A stretch of 64,000 bases of DNA, taken from the NCBI GenBank assembly GCA_945643635.1, contig CALZFC010000077.1, positions 591,001 through 655,000 on the forward strand, in the 5' to 3' direction. Source of the stretch: Allodiplogaster sudhausi (lineage: Eukaryota > Nematoda > Chromadorea > Rhabditida > Diplogasteridae). The position numbers were made by a program, and so were the translations under genes. The notes under the pieces are model-generated. The model ran no database searches. It was not told the DNA's origin and saw only the letters and a program-made list of their open reading frames with translations. This document shows positions 34,441 through 48,800 of this stretch, piece by piece (position 1 is the stretch's first letter; each line of letters starts with the position of its first letter).

Positions 34441-34743
34441 AAATATGTGCATGATTCTCACCTGGTATTGTTCCTCCGTGGTGTGTTGGTGAGATGGTGA
34501 TCGGCCAGCCTTCCTGGAGCCGTGCTCGTGTCTACTCTCTCCCGCACCCTCTCTTGAGGGGGCGGAGCGATAGAGAGGAGAGAGTGTGTCTGGCCGTTGG
34601 CCAGCCGGGATGGTGTGTGTGCGCGGGATTCAACACTATTATAAAGCTCATTAAAGACAATCGCATTGTATTCTCGGATTGTATTTGTCTCGCTGCGCTA
34701 CTTACACTAATTCTCTTATTACAAAATATTTTCAGGCAAATCT

Positions 34744-35871
34744 ATGTTGACTACACTCATCGTCTGTCTCTGTCTTACGGCCAATATACATGCAGGTATG
34801 ACAATAATTAGAATAGATGGTTGGATAGATAAACATATTACGTTTGAGCTCAAATAGGTGTCTACATATACCGTATTTTCTCTATTAGCACCCTAGGGGT
34901 ACTATTTTTCAGTAAACATGCAGGGGAGGGGCACTAGTAGAGGGAGGGGTTCTATTAGAGGGAGGGGTTCTATTTTTCAAAGTGAGACACTAGAAGATTG
35001 ATAACAACATTTCATTTTCAAAAAAAAGAGAATCAGTGCTCGAATTCAATAAAATCATCGCTGTAACATCACTCTGGCAACATATTTTGAATAAATTTGC
35101 CATTAGGTCATTCAATTCTAGATACAGACCTAGCTGGGTATTAGGCTGTTAAGGGAGGGGGGTACTATTAGAGGGGGGTTAATAAAGGGGGGGGGGTACT
35201 AATAGAGAAAATACGATATATAAATTTCAGGTGGCATCACCAGCTCGACGATAGCGAACGATGGGAATCTTCTAGACAGCACTCGTCTCAATGAGGCCCC
35301 GACCACAACGTCATCTGCACCCTTCGACGAGGACGCTGAGCTTGCCAAGATTGCTGCATCCTGCTTCAGCTACAGCAATTTCGAGCAGCTTGCAGGCTAC
35401 ACCGTTCGGCGTGCGATAGCGCGAATACTTGGAAATGAGCTGATGCGAGAGAGCGTCGTGCCCATAGGTCTGACAGAGTTACGCGCGACTCTGAATCTGG
35501 CGCCTCTGCCTCCGTGGCAACACTTCAACGACACGGAGCCAAGTGAAAGCGACCTCGCATCTGCGCCTACCATTCAAGCCTATTACGATCTCAAAGAACC
35601 GCACTCAGTAATGAGAAGCCTTGACAGCGATTACTTGTACGAGCATAATTTAGCTGCCTCGATAGCATATTTGGATAAGCGCTTTAAATCAATTCGCACA
35701 ATTTTTAGGCGTAGGTTTGAAGAGATTCGTCGGTTGAGTGCACGACTGTTGGATTGGAAAGCAATAGATCGAATGATTGACGAGTTTTTAGAGGTTCATG
35801 AAAGAGTAAGCAGAGCAGTTTCGCGAATGACACCAAGGAGAGACAATGAATGCTGGGATGCAGCTGATTAG
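34744..35871 (+). CDS. Novel secreted helical protein, 230 aa
   Basis: Exon 34744-34795 encodes a signal peptide (MLTTLIVCLCLTANIHAG) and splices in phase 1 to exon 35231-35871, which runs to TAG. The mature protein has a Thr/Ser-rich acidic start (EAPTTTSSAPFDEDAELAKI), one region with a single cysteine (AASCFSYSNFEQLAGYTVRR), a Pro-rich link (LAPLPPWQHFNDTEPSESD) and a long charged helical C-terminal half (LDKRFKSIRTIFRRRFEEIR onward) likely to form a coiled coil or helical bundle. Start choice: it is the ATG that opens the signal peptide, and the intron follows it directly. Polyadenylation signal AATAAA at 35969. I recognise no family. The intron carries a MITE. Confidence 0.7.
34871..35216. 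mobile_element. TA-flanked MITE inside an intron
   Basis: Terminal inverted repeats ccgtattttctctattag (34871) and ctaatagagaaaatacga (ending 35216), flanked by TA on both sides, as for Tc1/mariner-type insertions. The inside holds G-rich words gagggaggggttctatt and a little-repeated core. The same ends bound the 26-copy array at 57.8-59.7 kb. It sits wholly within the intron of the secreted-protein gene and leaves the splice sites intact. Confidence 0.75.
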
Positions 35872-35968
35872 ATGAATTATACCATGTGTATATCTTATTC
35901 ATCTCTATGTCATGGAAGAGAGCGAAAACTCGACCCCCTTATTCATTCTGTATAGTGCTTAAACATCG

Positions 35969-35974
35969 AATAAA
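35969..35974 (+). terminator. Polyadenylation signal AATAAA
   Basis: Canonical hexamer 98 bp after the stop codon of the 230-residue secreted protein. Confidence 0.6.
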
Positions 35975-36120
35975 CTGATTCCCCATTCTCGTCCACATCC
36001 ATTTTATCTTGTTTAGATGCCAATGCGTTCTACGGTCGTAATGAGACATGTTTCTTTATCACTTGCGCTTCTCACTCTCTCTTTCTCAAATTTACTCTTA
36101 CTCCCCGGTTGCGGAGAGAT

Positions 36121-36159
<39 letters not shown>

Positions 36160-37428
36160 GTTCTAGCTCTCCTCTTCTTGCATTCTAGATCTCTCTCTCT
36201 CTCACCAAACTTTCTAACTACAAGATTTAAAATGCCTCCAAAAAATCTTCCCATTCTTATCAGATATCATTTTTTTTCCATACACACAAAGTTTTCCATG
36301 AACAAGTCTTCGAATCCGTGAAGCCCTCCGAAAATTATTCCCTAAACGCTAAATATGATATCTAATTATGTATATCATTTCATCCCTTAATTCATCAGTC
36401 ACCGTTTTGTCTTCTAATTATATGAATTAAAGTTGACATCCAAAAACCACCGGGCCATTTCTTCCAATAGCTAATTGTGTTCGATATAAGAGGAATATCT
36501 AAAAAAAAAAACTCTTTTTCAAACATTCTTTTATGGACATGAGATCGAGAACGGGGAAAGATGTGTTAGTCAGGTACCTTTTGTCGGCAGATTAATTGGA
36601 TGCATGGACATGCAAAATCTTTGAAACTGCATTATTTTCCGAGTTCACAAAGCAGATAAATGGAAAGTTTAATGTTAAATCGGTTCTCATGTACGCATCG
36701 AGATTCCTCGTGTGTAGGTGGAGTGTTCGTCTTCTTGGCCTTTGAGGCATTTTCTCATTTTAACATGGCCTTTGCGAGGGAAAATCTGAACGCACGTGTC
36801 TTTTCCACATCTTGCATGCATTGTCTTTTGAGTGGGAATTTTCAACAAATATTTTATTATTAGGCGTTCGGCTCAAGTAAACGTTTAATTCATTTTCTGA
36901 TCTTTTAATGAGAGTAAATCAGATGAGAATATCTAATGATTAATGGACATTCGAGTTCTCCTGGGAGTATTTCACTCAAAAGTGCGCACGCGCTCTCACT
37001 GCACAGGAGTGCGTGTAGTTCGGCACGAATCCAGCATTAAAAACAGCATTCTCGCGTTCCAACTTTTTATGTAATTGTTTTTCCCTTCAAAATTTAACTT
37101 TTTAAATTAGCTCTGAATATGTGCTTTAGAACTACTAATTGTGTTTGCTGACAGTGAGCTTCATTTTCTCTGAGATATTGATGAAAAGTCTTCTTTAAAG
37201 ACTTTTTTCATTAAAAATAAAATCAGCTTTTGCCAAAACGTGACCGGCGGATTTGCCTGCAGTCATACAGCCATATATTATGATGACCAGAGAGAAATGA
37301 TGAGTAGTGGGGTCGTTAACGATTAATAATTATCATTTATATTACAAAAAAGTGTGCCTTCTTAGGGTATAAAAGCTAATTCTTAATAGCAAATTCATAT
37401 ACCTACATAATTAGAGAACCTACTTAGC
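35975..37428. other. No gene recognised
   Basis: Ordinary AT-rich sequence with a (CT)n tract at 36118-36157 and a shorter one at 36188-36202. Short open frames have no splice or family support. Confidence 0.6.
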
Positions 37429-40400
37429 ATTGCTTGATGATTATGGGCCGGGGTTGCGCGGAGCGGCGTGGTGGGCGGTGGGAGTGAGATTTTCGAGTGG
37501 GGTTTTTTTAGGATGAAAAATGAATATTGGGGCTACGATATGGTATGGGTTTGGAATTTTTAGGATTTGGTTTTGGGGTCGGCGCCGGCGGTCAAAATTG
37601 GAACTTTTCCGCGCGAGGTTGCGCTGAGTTGGCCACTTTGAGCGTTTGCATCTTTTGTTTCGGAGAAGATGGGAAGCTGGAAAAATTGTGACTGATAGAG
37701 CATGTCTTCAAGATTAATAGGACACAAATTGGGCGAATTCCGCCCGAGGGTCTTTCCTGTGGGCGTGGCCAAAGTTTTACCCCGTTTTTTGGCCCTTTTT
37801 TGCTCTGTATTTGCTCACTATCGAAAATTCTGTTCGTACGATTTTCGATTCTCGCACACATATGATGTAGTATTTCAAGGCGCTTCTTCTGATCTATTGA
37901 TCTGCTCCATAGCCATCCTAGATCGATAGATACAGGGCAAAAACAGGCGGAACCATTTTGTTAGGAGCGAACATTTGGAAAATCAATACTCGGAGATTTG
38001 GGATTGGAGCAGGATAAGACATTCAGAATATTGTACAGTTTTACGAGGGCTTTCATATGAGCCTACTCTCGTTTGACTGGGATTCCGGAAAAGTACCCTG
38101 AGGGGACCGTGAAATGTCAAATTTTTGGGAGGCTTTTCCACGGCTGTTTCTTCTCGCCCTTTGTTGTTATGGCAACAAGTTGTTATGGCCGAACCTGGGT
38201 CGTTAGAAAATCTGCGTGCGATGAAAATGCACCAAAAAGCCACAAAATAATTCATATCTCGAATATGCCTGAACAAATACAGACGACCAACCTATCATTC
38301 GAAAGCTAATTTTAGGCTCTATTTGAATAAAAATATGCCCCAAAAAGTGTCAGTGATAGCTAAGGTCGAAAAAGTGCCCTCAACATTCTAACCACAAAAG
38401 TAGATCAAAAACGTCGTTGTATGAAAACGTTTTGTATGAGAAAGTTGTTCGTCTTCTCGAGAGCTACAGAATCATATATAACATGTTGCCATAACGTCAA
38501 TACCCGAGTAGAAACAGCCGCGGAAATGACCTCCCAAAATTTCGAGATTTCACGGCCCCCTCAGGGTACTTTCCCGGAATCCCAGCCAAACGGGAGTAAT
38601 CTCATTTCAAAGCTCTCGTAAAACTGTATAATATTCTAAATGTCCCGTACCGCTCCAATCCCAAATCTCAGAGTATTGATTTTCCAAAGTTTGCTCCTAA
38701 CAAAATGGGTCCGCCTGTTTTTTCCCTGTATCTATCGATCTAGGACGGCTATGGAGCAGTTCAACAGATCAGAAGATGCGCCTTCAAAAACTACATCATA
38801 TATGTTCGAGAATCGAAAATCGTACAAACAGATTTTGAGAAAGTGAGCAAATACAGAGCAAAAAAGGGCCAAAAAACGGGGTAAAACTTTGGCCACGCCC
38901 ACAGGAAAGACCCTCTAGCGGAATTCGCCCAATTTGTGTCCTATTAATCTTGAAGACATGCTCTATCAGTCACTATTTTTTCCAGCTTCCCATCTTCTCC
39001 GAAACAAAAGATGCAAACGCTCAAAGTGGCCAACACAGCGCAACCTCGCGCGGAAAAGTTCCAATTTTGACCGCCGGCGCCGACCCCAAAACCAAATCCT
39101 AAAAATCCCAAACCCATACCATATCGTAGCCCCAATATTCATTTTCCATCCTAAAAAAAACCCCACTCGAAAATCTCACTCCCACCGCCCACCACGCCGC
39201 TCCGCGCAACCCCGGCCCATAATCATCAAGCAATATTACCTACTTCGATTATTGACCGGGTTTGCGCGGGGCGGCGTTGTGGGCGGTGGGAGTGAGATTT
39301 TCGAGTGGGGTTTTTTTAGGAATGTAAATGAATATTGGGGCTACGATATGGTATTGGTTTGGGATTTTAGGGTTTTGGGTTTGGGGGTGGCGCCAGCGGC
39401 CAAAGTTGCAACTTTTCCGCGCGAGGTTGCGCTGAGTTGGCCACTTTGAGCGTTTGCATCTTTTGTTTCGGAGAAGATGGGAAGCTGGAAAAAATAGTGA
39501 CTGATAGAGCATGTCTTCAAGATTAATAGGACACAAATTGGGCGAATTCCGCCTGAGGGTCTTTCCTGTGGGCGTGGCCAAAGTTTTACACCGTTTTTTG
39601 GCCCTTTTTTGCTCTGTATTTGCTCACTATCGAAAATTCAGTTTGTACGATTTTCGATTCTCGCACACATATGATGTAGTTTTTCAAGGCGCATCTTGTG
39701 ATCTATTGATCTGCTCCATAGCCATCCTAGATCGATAGATACAGGGCAAAAACCGGCAGAACCATTTTGTTAGGAGCGAACATTTGGAAAATCAATACTC
39801 GGAGATTTGGGATTGGAGCAGGATAAGACATTCAGAATATTGTACAGTTTTACGAGGGCTTTCATATGAGCCTACTCTCGTTTGACTGGGATTCCGGAAA
39901 AGTACCCTGAGGGGGCCGTGAAATGTCAAATTTTTGGGAGGCTTTTCCACGGCTGTTTCTTCTCGCCCTTTGTTGTTATGGCAACAAGTTGTTATGGCCG
40001 AACCTGGGTCGTTAGAAAATCTGCGTGCGATGAAAATGCACCAAAAAGCCACAAAATAATTCATATCTCGAATATGCCTGAACAAATACAGACGACCAAC
40101 CTATCATTCGAAAGCTAATTTTAGGCTCTATTTGAATAAAAATATGCCCCAAAAAGTGTCAGTGATAGCTAAGGTCGAAAAAGTGCCCTCAACATTCTGA
40201 CCACAAAAGTAGATCAAAAACGTCGTTGTATGAAAACGTTTTGTATGAGAAAGTTGTTCGTCTTCTCGAGAGCTACAGAATCATATATAACATGTTGCCA
40301 TAACGTCAATACCCGAGTAGAAACAGCCGCGGAAATGACCTCCCAAAATTTCGAGATTTCACGGCCCCCTCAGGGTACTTTCCCGGAATCCCAGCCAAAC

Positions 40401-42848
40401 GGGAGTAATCTCATTTCAAAGCTCTCGTAAAACTGTATAATATTCTAAATGTCCCGTACCGCTCCAATCCCAAATCTCAGAGTATTGATTTTCCAAAGTT
40501 TGCTCCTAACAAAATGGGTCCGCCTGTTTTTTCCCTGTATCTATCGATCTAGGACGGCTATGGAGCAGTTCAACAGATCAGAAGATGCGCCTTCAAAAAC
40601 TACATCATATATGTTCGAGAATCGAAAATCGTACAAACAGATTTTGAGAAAGTGAGCAAATACAGAGCAAAAAAGGGCCAAAAAACGGGGTAAAACTTTG
40701 GCCACGCCCACAGGAAAGACCCTCTAGCGGAATTCGCCCAATTTGTGTCCTATTAATCTTGAAGACATGCTCTATCAGTCACTATTTTTTCCAGCTTCCC
40801 ATCTTCTCCGAAACAAAAGATGCAAACGCTCAAAGTGGCCAACACAGCGCAACCTCGCGCGGAAAAGTTCCAATTTTGACCGCCGGCGCCGACCCCAAAA
40901 CCAAATCCTAAAAATCCCAAACCCATACCATATCGTAGCCCCAATATTCATTTTCCATCCTAAAAAAAACCCCACTCGAAAATCTCACTCCCACCGCCCA
41001 CCACGCCGCTCCGCGCAACCCCGGCCCATAATCATCAAGCAATATTACCTACTTCGATTATTGACCGGGTTTGCGCGGGGCGGCGTTGTGGGCGGTGGGA
41101 GTGAGATTTTCGAGTGGGTTTTTTTTAGGAATGTAAATGAATATTGGGGCTACGATATGGTATTGGTTTGGGATTTTAGGGTTTTGGGTTTGGGGGTGGC
41201 GCCAGCGGCCAAAGTTGCAACTTTTCCGCGCGAGGTTGCGCTGAGTTGGCCACTTTGAGCGTTTGCATCTTTTGTTTCGGAGAAGATGGGAAGCTGGAAA
41301 AAATAGTGACTGATAGAGCATGTCTTCAAGATTAATAGGACACAAATTGGGCGAATTCCGCCTGAGGGTCTTTCCTGTGGGCGTGGCCAAAGTTTTACAC
41401 CGTTTTTTGGCCCTTTTTTGCTCTGTATTTGCTCACTATCGAAAATTCAGTTTGTACGATTTTCGATTCTCGCACACATATGATGTAGTTTTTCAAGGCG
41501 CATCTTGTGATCTATTGATCTGCTCCATAGCCATCCTAGATCGATAGATACAGGGCAAAAACCGGCAGAACCATTTTGTTAGGAGCGAACATTTGGAAAA
41601 TCAATACTCGGAGATTTGGGATTGGAGCAGGATAAGACATTCAGAATATTGTACAGTTTTACGAGGGCTTTCATATGAGCCTACTCTCGTTTGACTGGGA
41701 TTCCGGAAAAGTACCCTGAGGGGGCCGTGAAATGTCAAATTTTTGGGAGGCTTTTCCACGGCTGTTTCTTCTCGCCCTTTGTTGTTATGGCAACAAGTTG
41801 TTATGGCCGAACCTGGGTCGTTAGAAAATCTGCGTGCGATGAAAATGCACCAAAAAGCCACAAAATAATTCATATCTCGAATATGCCTGAACAAATACAG
41901 ACGACCAACCTATCATTCGAAAGCTAATTTTAGGCTCTATTTGAATAAAAATATGCCCCAAAAAGTGTCAGTGATAGCTAAGGTCGAAAAAGTGCCCTCA
42001 ACATTCTGACCACAAAAGTAGATCAAAAACGTCGTTGTATGAAAACGTTTTGTATGAGAAAGTTGTTCGTCTTCTCGAGAGCTACAGAATCATATATAAC
42101 ATGTTGCCATAACGTCAATACCCGAGTAGAAACAGCCGCGGAAATGACCTCCCAAAATTTCGAGATTTCACGGCCCCCTCAGGGTACTTTCCCGGAATCC
42201 CAGCCAAACGGGAGTAATCTCATTTCAAAGCTCTCGTAAAACTGTATAATATTCTAAATGTCCCGTACCGCTCCAATCCCAAATCTCAGAGTATTGATTT
42301 TCCAAAAGTTTGCTCCTAACAAAATGGGTCCGCCTGTTTTTTCCCTGTATCTATCGATCTGGGACGGCTATGGAGCAGTTCAACAGATCAGAAGATGCGC
42401 CTTCAAAAACTACATCATATATGTTCGAGAATCGAAAATCGTACAAACAGATTTTGAGAAAGTGAGCAAATACAGAGCAAAAAAGGGCCAAAAAACGGGG
42501 TAAAACTTTGGCCACGCCCACAGGAAAGACCCTCTAGCGGAATTCGCCCAATTTGTGTCCTATTAATCTTGAAGACATGCTCTATCAGTCACTATTTTTT
42601 CCAGCTTCCCATCTTCTCCGAAACAAAAGATGCAAACGCTCAAAGTGGCCAACCCAGCGCAACCTCGCGCGGAAAAGTTCCAATTTTGACCGCCGGCGCC
42701 GACCCCAAAACCAAATCCTAAAAATCCCAAACCCATACCATATCGTAGCCCCAATATTCATTTTCCATCCTAAAAAAAACCCCACTCGAAAATCTCACTC
42801 CCACCGCCCACCACGCCGCTCCGCGCAACCCCGGCCCATAATCATCAA
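37429..42848. repeat. Macrosatellite: three 1.81-kb palindromic units
   Basis: Three head-to-tail units starting near 37429, 39239 and 41048, each about 1.81 kb and nearly identical. Each unit is itself an inverted dimer. Its left part (gccggggttgcgcggagcgg, then acaaattgggcgaattccg) reappears reverse-complemented at its right end (cggaattcgcccaatttgt, then ccgctccgcgcaaccccggc). The arms are separated by about 290 bp of sequence that is unique within the unit but matches the middle of the monomers further right. Copies two and three differ by very few bases, so amplification or homogenisation is recent. Repeated 60-170 codon open frames are not conserved in the diverged monomers and are not genes. 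Confidence 0.9.
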
Positions 42849-45800
42849 GCAATATTACCTACTTCGATTATTGACCGGGTTTGCGCGGGGCGGCGTTGTG
42901 GGCGGTGGGAGTGAGATTTTCGAGTGGGGTTTTTTTTAGGAATGTAAATGAATATTGGGGCTACGATATGGTATTGGTTTGGGATTTTTGGGTTTTGGGT
43001 TTGGGGGTGGCGCCAGCGGCCAAAGTTGCAACTTTTCCGCGCGAGGTTGCGCTGAGTTGGCCACTTTGAGCGTTTGCATCTTTTGTTTCGGAGAAGATGG
43101 GAAGCTGAAAAAAATTGTGACTGATAGAGCATGTCTTCAAGATTAATAGGACACAAATTGGGCGAATTCCGCCTGAGGGTCTTTCCTGTGGGCGTGGCCA
43201 AAGTTTTACACCGTTTTTTGGCCCTTTTTTGCTCTGTATTTGCTCACTATCGAAAATTCTGTTTGTACGATTTTCGATTCTCGCACACATATGATGTAGT
43301 TTTTCAAGGCGCATCTTCTGATCTATTGATCTGCTCCATAGAAATCCTAGATCGATAGATACAGGGCAAAAACAGGCAGAACCATTTTGTTAGGAGCGAA
43401 CATTTGGAAAATCAATACTCGGAGATTTGGGATTGGAGCAGGATAAGACATTCAGAATGTTGTACAGTTTTACGAGGGCTTTCATATGAGCCTACTCTCG
43501 TTCGACTGGGACTCCGGAAAAGTACCCTGAGGGGGCCGTGAAATGTAAAATTTTTGGGAGGCTTTTCCACGGCTGTTTCTTCTCGCCCTTTGTTGTTATG
43601 GCAACATGTTATATATGATTCTGTAGCTCTCGAGAAGACGAACAAATGTGTCAACAAAACGTTTTAATATTTTGGCGTTTTTGATCTACTTTTAAGGTCA
43701 GAAGGTTCAGGCCACTTTTTCGACCTTAGCTATCACTGACACTTTTTGGGGCATATTTTTATTAAGATAGAGCCTAAAATTAGCTATCGAATGATAGGTT
43801 GTTCGTCGGTATTCGTTCAGGCATATTCGAGATATGAATTATTTTGTGGCTTTTTGGTACATTTTCATCGCACGCAGATTTTCTAACGACCCAGGTTCGG
43901 AGTCGCGCGCGGGCAAACCCTTTTGCGCGCTTTTATACAAGTCCCTATTAGATTTAAACAATGCTAGGACATAGAGAAGACTCCAAGGGAGATAATGGGC
44001 AAAGATACTGAAACCAGGTCCCCCCATAGCTCCGCTAGTTAGAGAGTGTACTTAGAAACGCTTGTTCAATATTGACTGGGTTTGCGCGGAGCGGCGTGGT
44101 GGGCGGTAGAGTTGAGATTTTCGAGTGGGGTTTTTTTAGGATGGAAAATGAATATTGGGGCTACGTTTTGGTATAGGTTTGGTATTTTTGGGATTTGGGT
44201 TTGGGGGTGGCGCCAGCGGTCAAAGTTGCAACTTTTCGGCGCGCGCTTGCGCTGGGTTGGCCACTTTGAGCGTTTGTATCTTTTGAACGGAGAGGAATTG
44301 GGGAATGAAAAAAATATGAGTCGATAGCCCATGTCTTAATTATTAAGACTCACGTATGGCTGGGTTTCCGGGAAAGTACCCTGAGGGGGCCGTGAAATGT
44401 CGAATTTTTGGGAGGCCATTTCCGCGGCTGTTTTTTCTCAGGGATTGGAATTATGGTTACATGGTATATATCATTCTGTAGCTCTCAACAAGACGAACAA
44501 ATGTCTCATACAAAACGTTTTCATATTTTGGCATTTTTGATCTACTTTTGGTCCGAGAATGTTTAGGCCACTTTTTCGACCATAGCTATCACTGACACTT
44601 TTTGGGGCATATTTTTATTCAGATAGAGCCAAAAATTAGCTATCGAATGGTGGGTAATACTTCTAATTTAATCCAGGCATATTCGAGATATGAATTATTT
44701 TCTGGCTTTTTGGTACATTTTCAATGTAAGCAGATTTTCTAACGACCCAGGTTCGGAGTCGCGCGCGGGCAAACCCTTTTGCGCGTTTTTATATCACCCC
44801 TAATGCAAAGATTAAAATGCTAGGACATAGCGGAGACTCCAAGGGAGATAATGGGCAAAGATACTGAAACCAGGTCCCCAATAGCTCCGCTAGTTAGAAA
44901 ATCTACTTAGCATTGCTTGTGGTTTATTGGCCGGGTTTGCGCGGAGCGGCGTTGTGGGCGGTGGGAGTGAGGTTTTGGGGTGGGGTTTTTTTAAGGATGG
45001 TAAATGAATATTGGGGCTACGTTTTGGTATGGGTTTCGAATTTTTGGGATTTGGGTTTGGGGGTGGCGCCAGCGGTCAAAGTTGCAACTTTTCGGCGCAC
45101 GCTTGCGCTGGGTTGGCCATTTTGAGCGATTGTATCTTTTGAACGGAGAGGAATTGGTTAATGAAAAAAATATGAGTCGATAGCCCATGTCTTAATTATT
45201 AAGATTCCTTGTTCGTTTGGTCATAGTGCCTCAGACGTGGCCAGGGGGCGTGACCAAAATTTGACCCCCTTTTTTGGCCCTTTTTTACTCTGTATTTGCT
45301 CACTAACTCAAATTTTCAAAAGGCGCATTTTCTGCTTTCGACATATATGATGTAGTTTTTCAAGGCGCATGTTTTGATATATAGATTGTGGGGCTAAATA
45401 GATTGGGTCATATCGATCGGGGGCAAAAACAGGCGGACCCATTTTGTTAGGGGCGAACCTTTGAAAAATCAGTACTCGAAGATTTAGGATCGGAGCGGGA
45501 CGGGACATTCAGAATATTATTTAGTTTTTGGAGAGCTTTGAAATGAGCCTACTCCCGTTTGGCTGGGATTCCGGGAAAGTACCCTAAGGGGGCCGTGAAA
45601 TGTCGAAATTTTGGGAGGGTATTTCCGCGGCTGTTTTTTTTCAGGAGTTGGTGTTATGGCAACATGTTATATATCATTCTGTAGCTCTCGAGAAGGCGAA
45701 TAACTTTCTCATACAAAACTTTTGATATTGCGATGTTTTTGATCTACTTTTGGGGTCAGAATGTTTAGGGCACTTTTTCGACCTTAGCTATCACTGACAC

Positions 45801-48800
45801 TTTTTGGGGCATATTTTTATTCAGATAGAGCCTAAAATTAGCTATCGAATGGTAGCTCAAGTTTTTGGTACATTTTCATCGCACGCAGATGTTCTAACAA
45901 CCCAGGTTCGGAGTCGCGCGCGTCCAAACCGTTTTGCGCGCTTTTATACAAGTCCCTATTAGATTTAAACAATGCTAGGACATAGCGGAGACTCCAAGGG
46001 AGATAATGGGCAAAGATACTGAAACCAGGTCCCCCCATAGCTCCGCTAGTTAAAGAATCTACTTAGCATTGCTTGTTCAATATTGACTGGGTTTGCGCGG
46101 AGCGGCGTGGTGGGCGGTGGGGGTGAGATTTTGGGGTGCGGTGTTTTTAGGATGGAAAATGAATATTGGGGCTACGATATGGTATGGGTTTCGGATTTTT
46201 GGGATTTGGATTTGGGGGTGGCGACAGCGGCCAAAGTTGCAACTTTTCGGCGCGCGCTTGCGCTGGGTTGGCCACTTTGCGCGTTTGTATCTTTTGAACG
46301 GAGAGGAATTGGGTGAGGAAAATATAGCGGCAGATAGGGAATGTCTTCAAGATTAATAGGACACAAATTGGGCGAATTCCGTCTGAGGGTCTTTGAAGTG
46401 GGCGTGGCCAAAATTTTACCCCGTTTTTTGGCCCTTTTTTCGTCTGTATTTGCTCACTAACTCAAATTTTCAAAAGGCGCATTTTCTGCTTTCGACATAT
46501 TTGATGTAGTTTTTCAAGGCGCATGCACTGATATATAGATTGTTGGGCTAAATACATTGGGTCATATCGATCGAGGGCAAAAACAGGCTGGCCCATTTTG
46601 TTATGAGTGAACCTTTGAAAAATCAATACTCGGAGATTTGGGGCCGGAGCGGAATGGGACATTCAGAATATTGTTTCGTTTTTGGAGAGCTTTGAAATGA
46701 GCCTACTCACGTTTGGCTGGGTTTCGGAAAAGGTGTCCTGAGGGGGCCGTGAAATGTCAAATTTTTGGGAGGCCATTTCCGCGGCTGTTTTTTCTCGGGG
46801 ATTGGTATTATGCCTACATGTTTTATATCATTCTGTAGCTCTCGAGAAGGCGAACAAATGTCTCATACAAAACGTTTTCATATAACGACATTTTTGATCT
46901 ACTGTTGGTCCGAGAATGTTTAGGCCACTTTTTCGACCATAGCTATCACTGACACTTTTTGGGGCATATTTTTATTCAGATAGAGCCTAACATTAGCTAT
47001 CGAATGGTGGGTGACACTTCTCATTTCATCCAGGCATATTCGAGATATGAATTATTTTGTGGCTTTTTGGTGCATTTTCATCGCACGCAGATTTTCTTAA
47101 CGACCCAGGTTCGGAGTCGCGCGCGGGCAAACCCTTTTGCGCGCTTTTGTGTGAACCCAAATGCAAAGATTAAAATGCTAGGACATAGCGGAGACTCCAA
47201 GGGAGATAATGGGCAAAGATACTGAAAGCAGGTCCCCCCATAGCTCCGCTAGTTAGAGTGTTTACTTAGCATTGCTTGTTCATTATTGACCGGGTTTGCG
47301 CGGAGCGGCGTGGTGGGCGGGGGAGTTGAGATTTTCGAGTGGGGTTTTTCTAGGATGGAAAATGAATATTCGGGCTACGTTTTGGTATTGGTTTGGAATT
47401 TTTGGGATTTGGGTTTGGGGGTGGCGCCAGCGGTCAAAGTTTCAACTTTTCTGCGCGCGCTTACGCTGGGTTGGCCACTTTGAGCGTTTGCATCTTTTGA
47501 ACGGAGAGGAACTGGGGAATGAAAAAAAATATGAGTCGATAGCCCATGTCTTAATTATTAAGATTCCTGATTGGTTTGGTCATAGTGCCTCAGGCGTGGC
47601 CAGGGGGCATGACCAAAATTTGACCCCCTTTTTTGGCCCTTTTTTGCTCTGTTTTTTCTCACTAACTCAAATTTTCAAAAGGCGCATTTTCTGCTTTCGA
47701 CATATATGATGTAGTTTTTCAAGGCGCATGTTTTGATATATAGATTGTGGAAAAAAAGACATTGGGTCATATCGATCGAGGGCAAAAACAGGCGAATAAA
47801 TTTAGTTAGGAGTGAACATTTGAAAAATCAATACTCGGAGATTTGGGACCGGATCGGGATGTGACATTCAGAATATTGTTCAGTTTTACGAGAGCTTTGG
47901 AATGAGCCTACTCCCGTTTGGCTGGGATTCCAGGAAAGTACCCTGAGGGGCCGTGAAATGTCGAATTTTTGGGAGGCCGTTTCCGCGGCTGTTTTTTCTC
48001 GGATGTTGGAGTTATGGCAACTTGTTATATATCATTCTGTAGCTCTCGAGAAGGCGAACAACTTTGTCATACAAAACGGTTTCATATTTTGGCATTTTTG
48101 ATCTACTTTTGGTCCGAGAATGTTTAGGCCACTTTTTCGACCATAGCTATCACTGACACTTTTTGGGGCATATTTTTATTCAGATAGAGCCTAGCTATCG
48201 AATGATAGGTTGTTCGTCGGTATTCGTTCAGGCATATTCGAGATATGAATTATTTTGTGGCTTTTTGGTACATATTCATCGCACGCAGATTTTCTAACGA
48301 CCCAGGTTCGGAGTCGCGCGCGGGCAAACCCTTTTGCGCGCTTTTATACAAGTCCCTATTAGATTTAAACAATGCTAGGACATAGCGCGCACTCCAAGGG
48401 AGATAATGGGCAAAGATACTGAAACCAGGTCCCCCCATAGCTCCGCTAGTTAGAGAGTGTACTTAGAAACGCTTGTTCAATATTGACTGGGTTTGCGCGG
48501 AGCGGCGTGGTGGGCGGTAGAGTTGAGATTTTCGAGTGGGGTTTTTTTAGGATGGAAAATGAATATTGGGGCTACGTTTTGGTATGGGTTTCGGATTTTT
48601 GGGATTTGGGTTTGGGGGTGGCGCCAGCGGCCAAAGTTGGAACCTTTCGGCGTGCGCTTGCGCTGGGTTGGCGAGTTTGAGCGTTTCTATCTTTTGTTTC
48701 GGAGAAGATGGGAAGCTGCAAAAAATAGTGATTGATAGGAAATGTCTTCAAGATTAATAGGACACAAATTGGGCGAATTCCGCCCGAGGGTCTTTCCTGT

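Noticed and set aside
34494..34620. Protein-coding frame upstream of the secreted protein
   Set aside because: The region is a CT/GA-rich leader with inverted words (actctctccc, ggagagagt); the downstream ATG with its signal peptide is the credible start.
37983..43657. Identical open frames of 97, 78, 66, 68 and 171 codons recurring every 1.81 kb
   Set aside because: They lie in the palindromic satellite, occur on both strands at once and are broken by indels and stops in the diverged monomers, so they reflect repeat identity rather than coding constraint.
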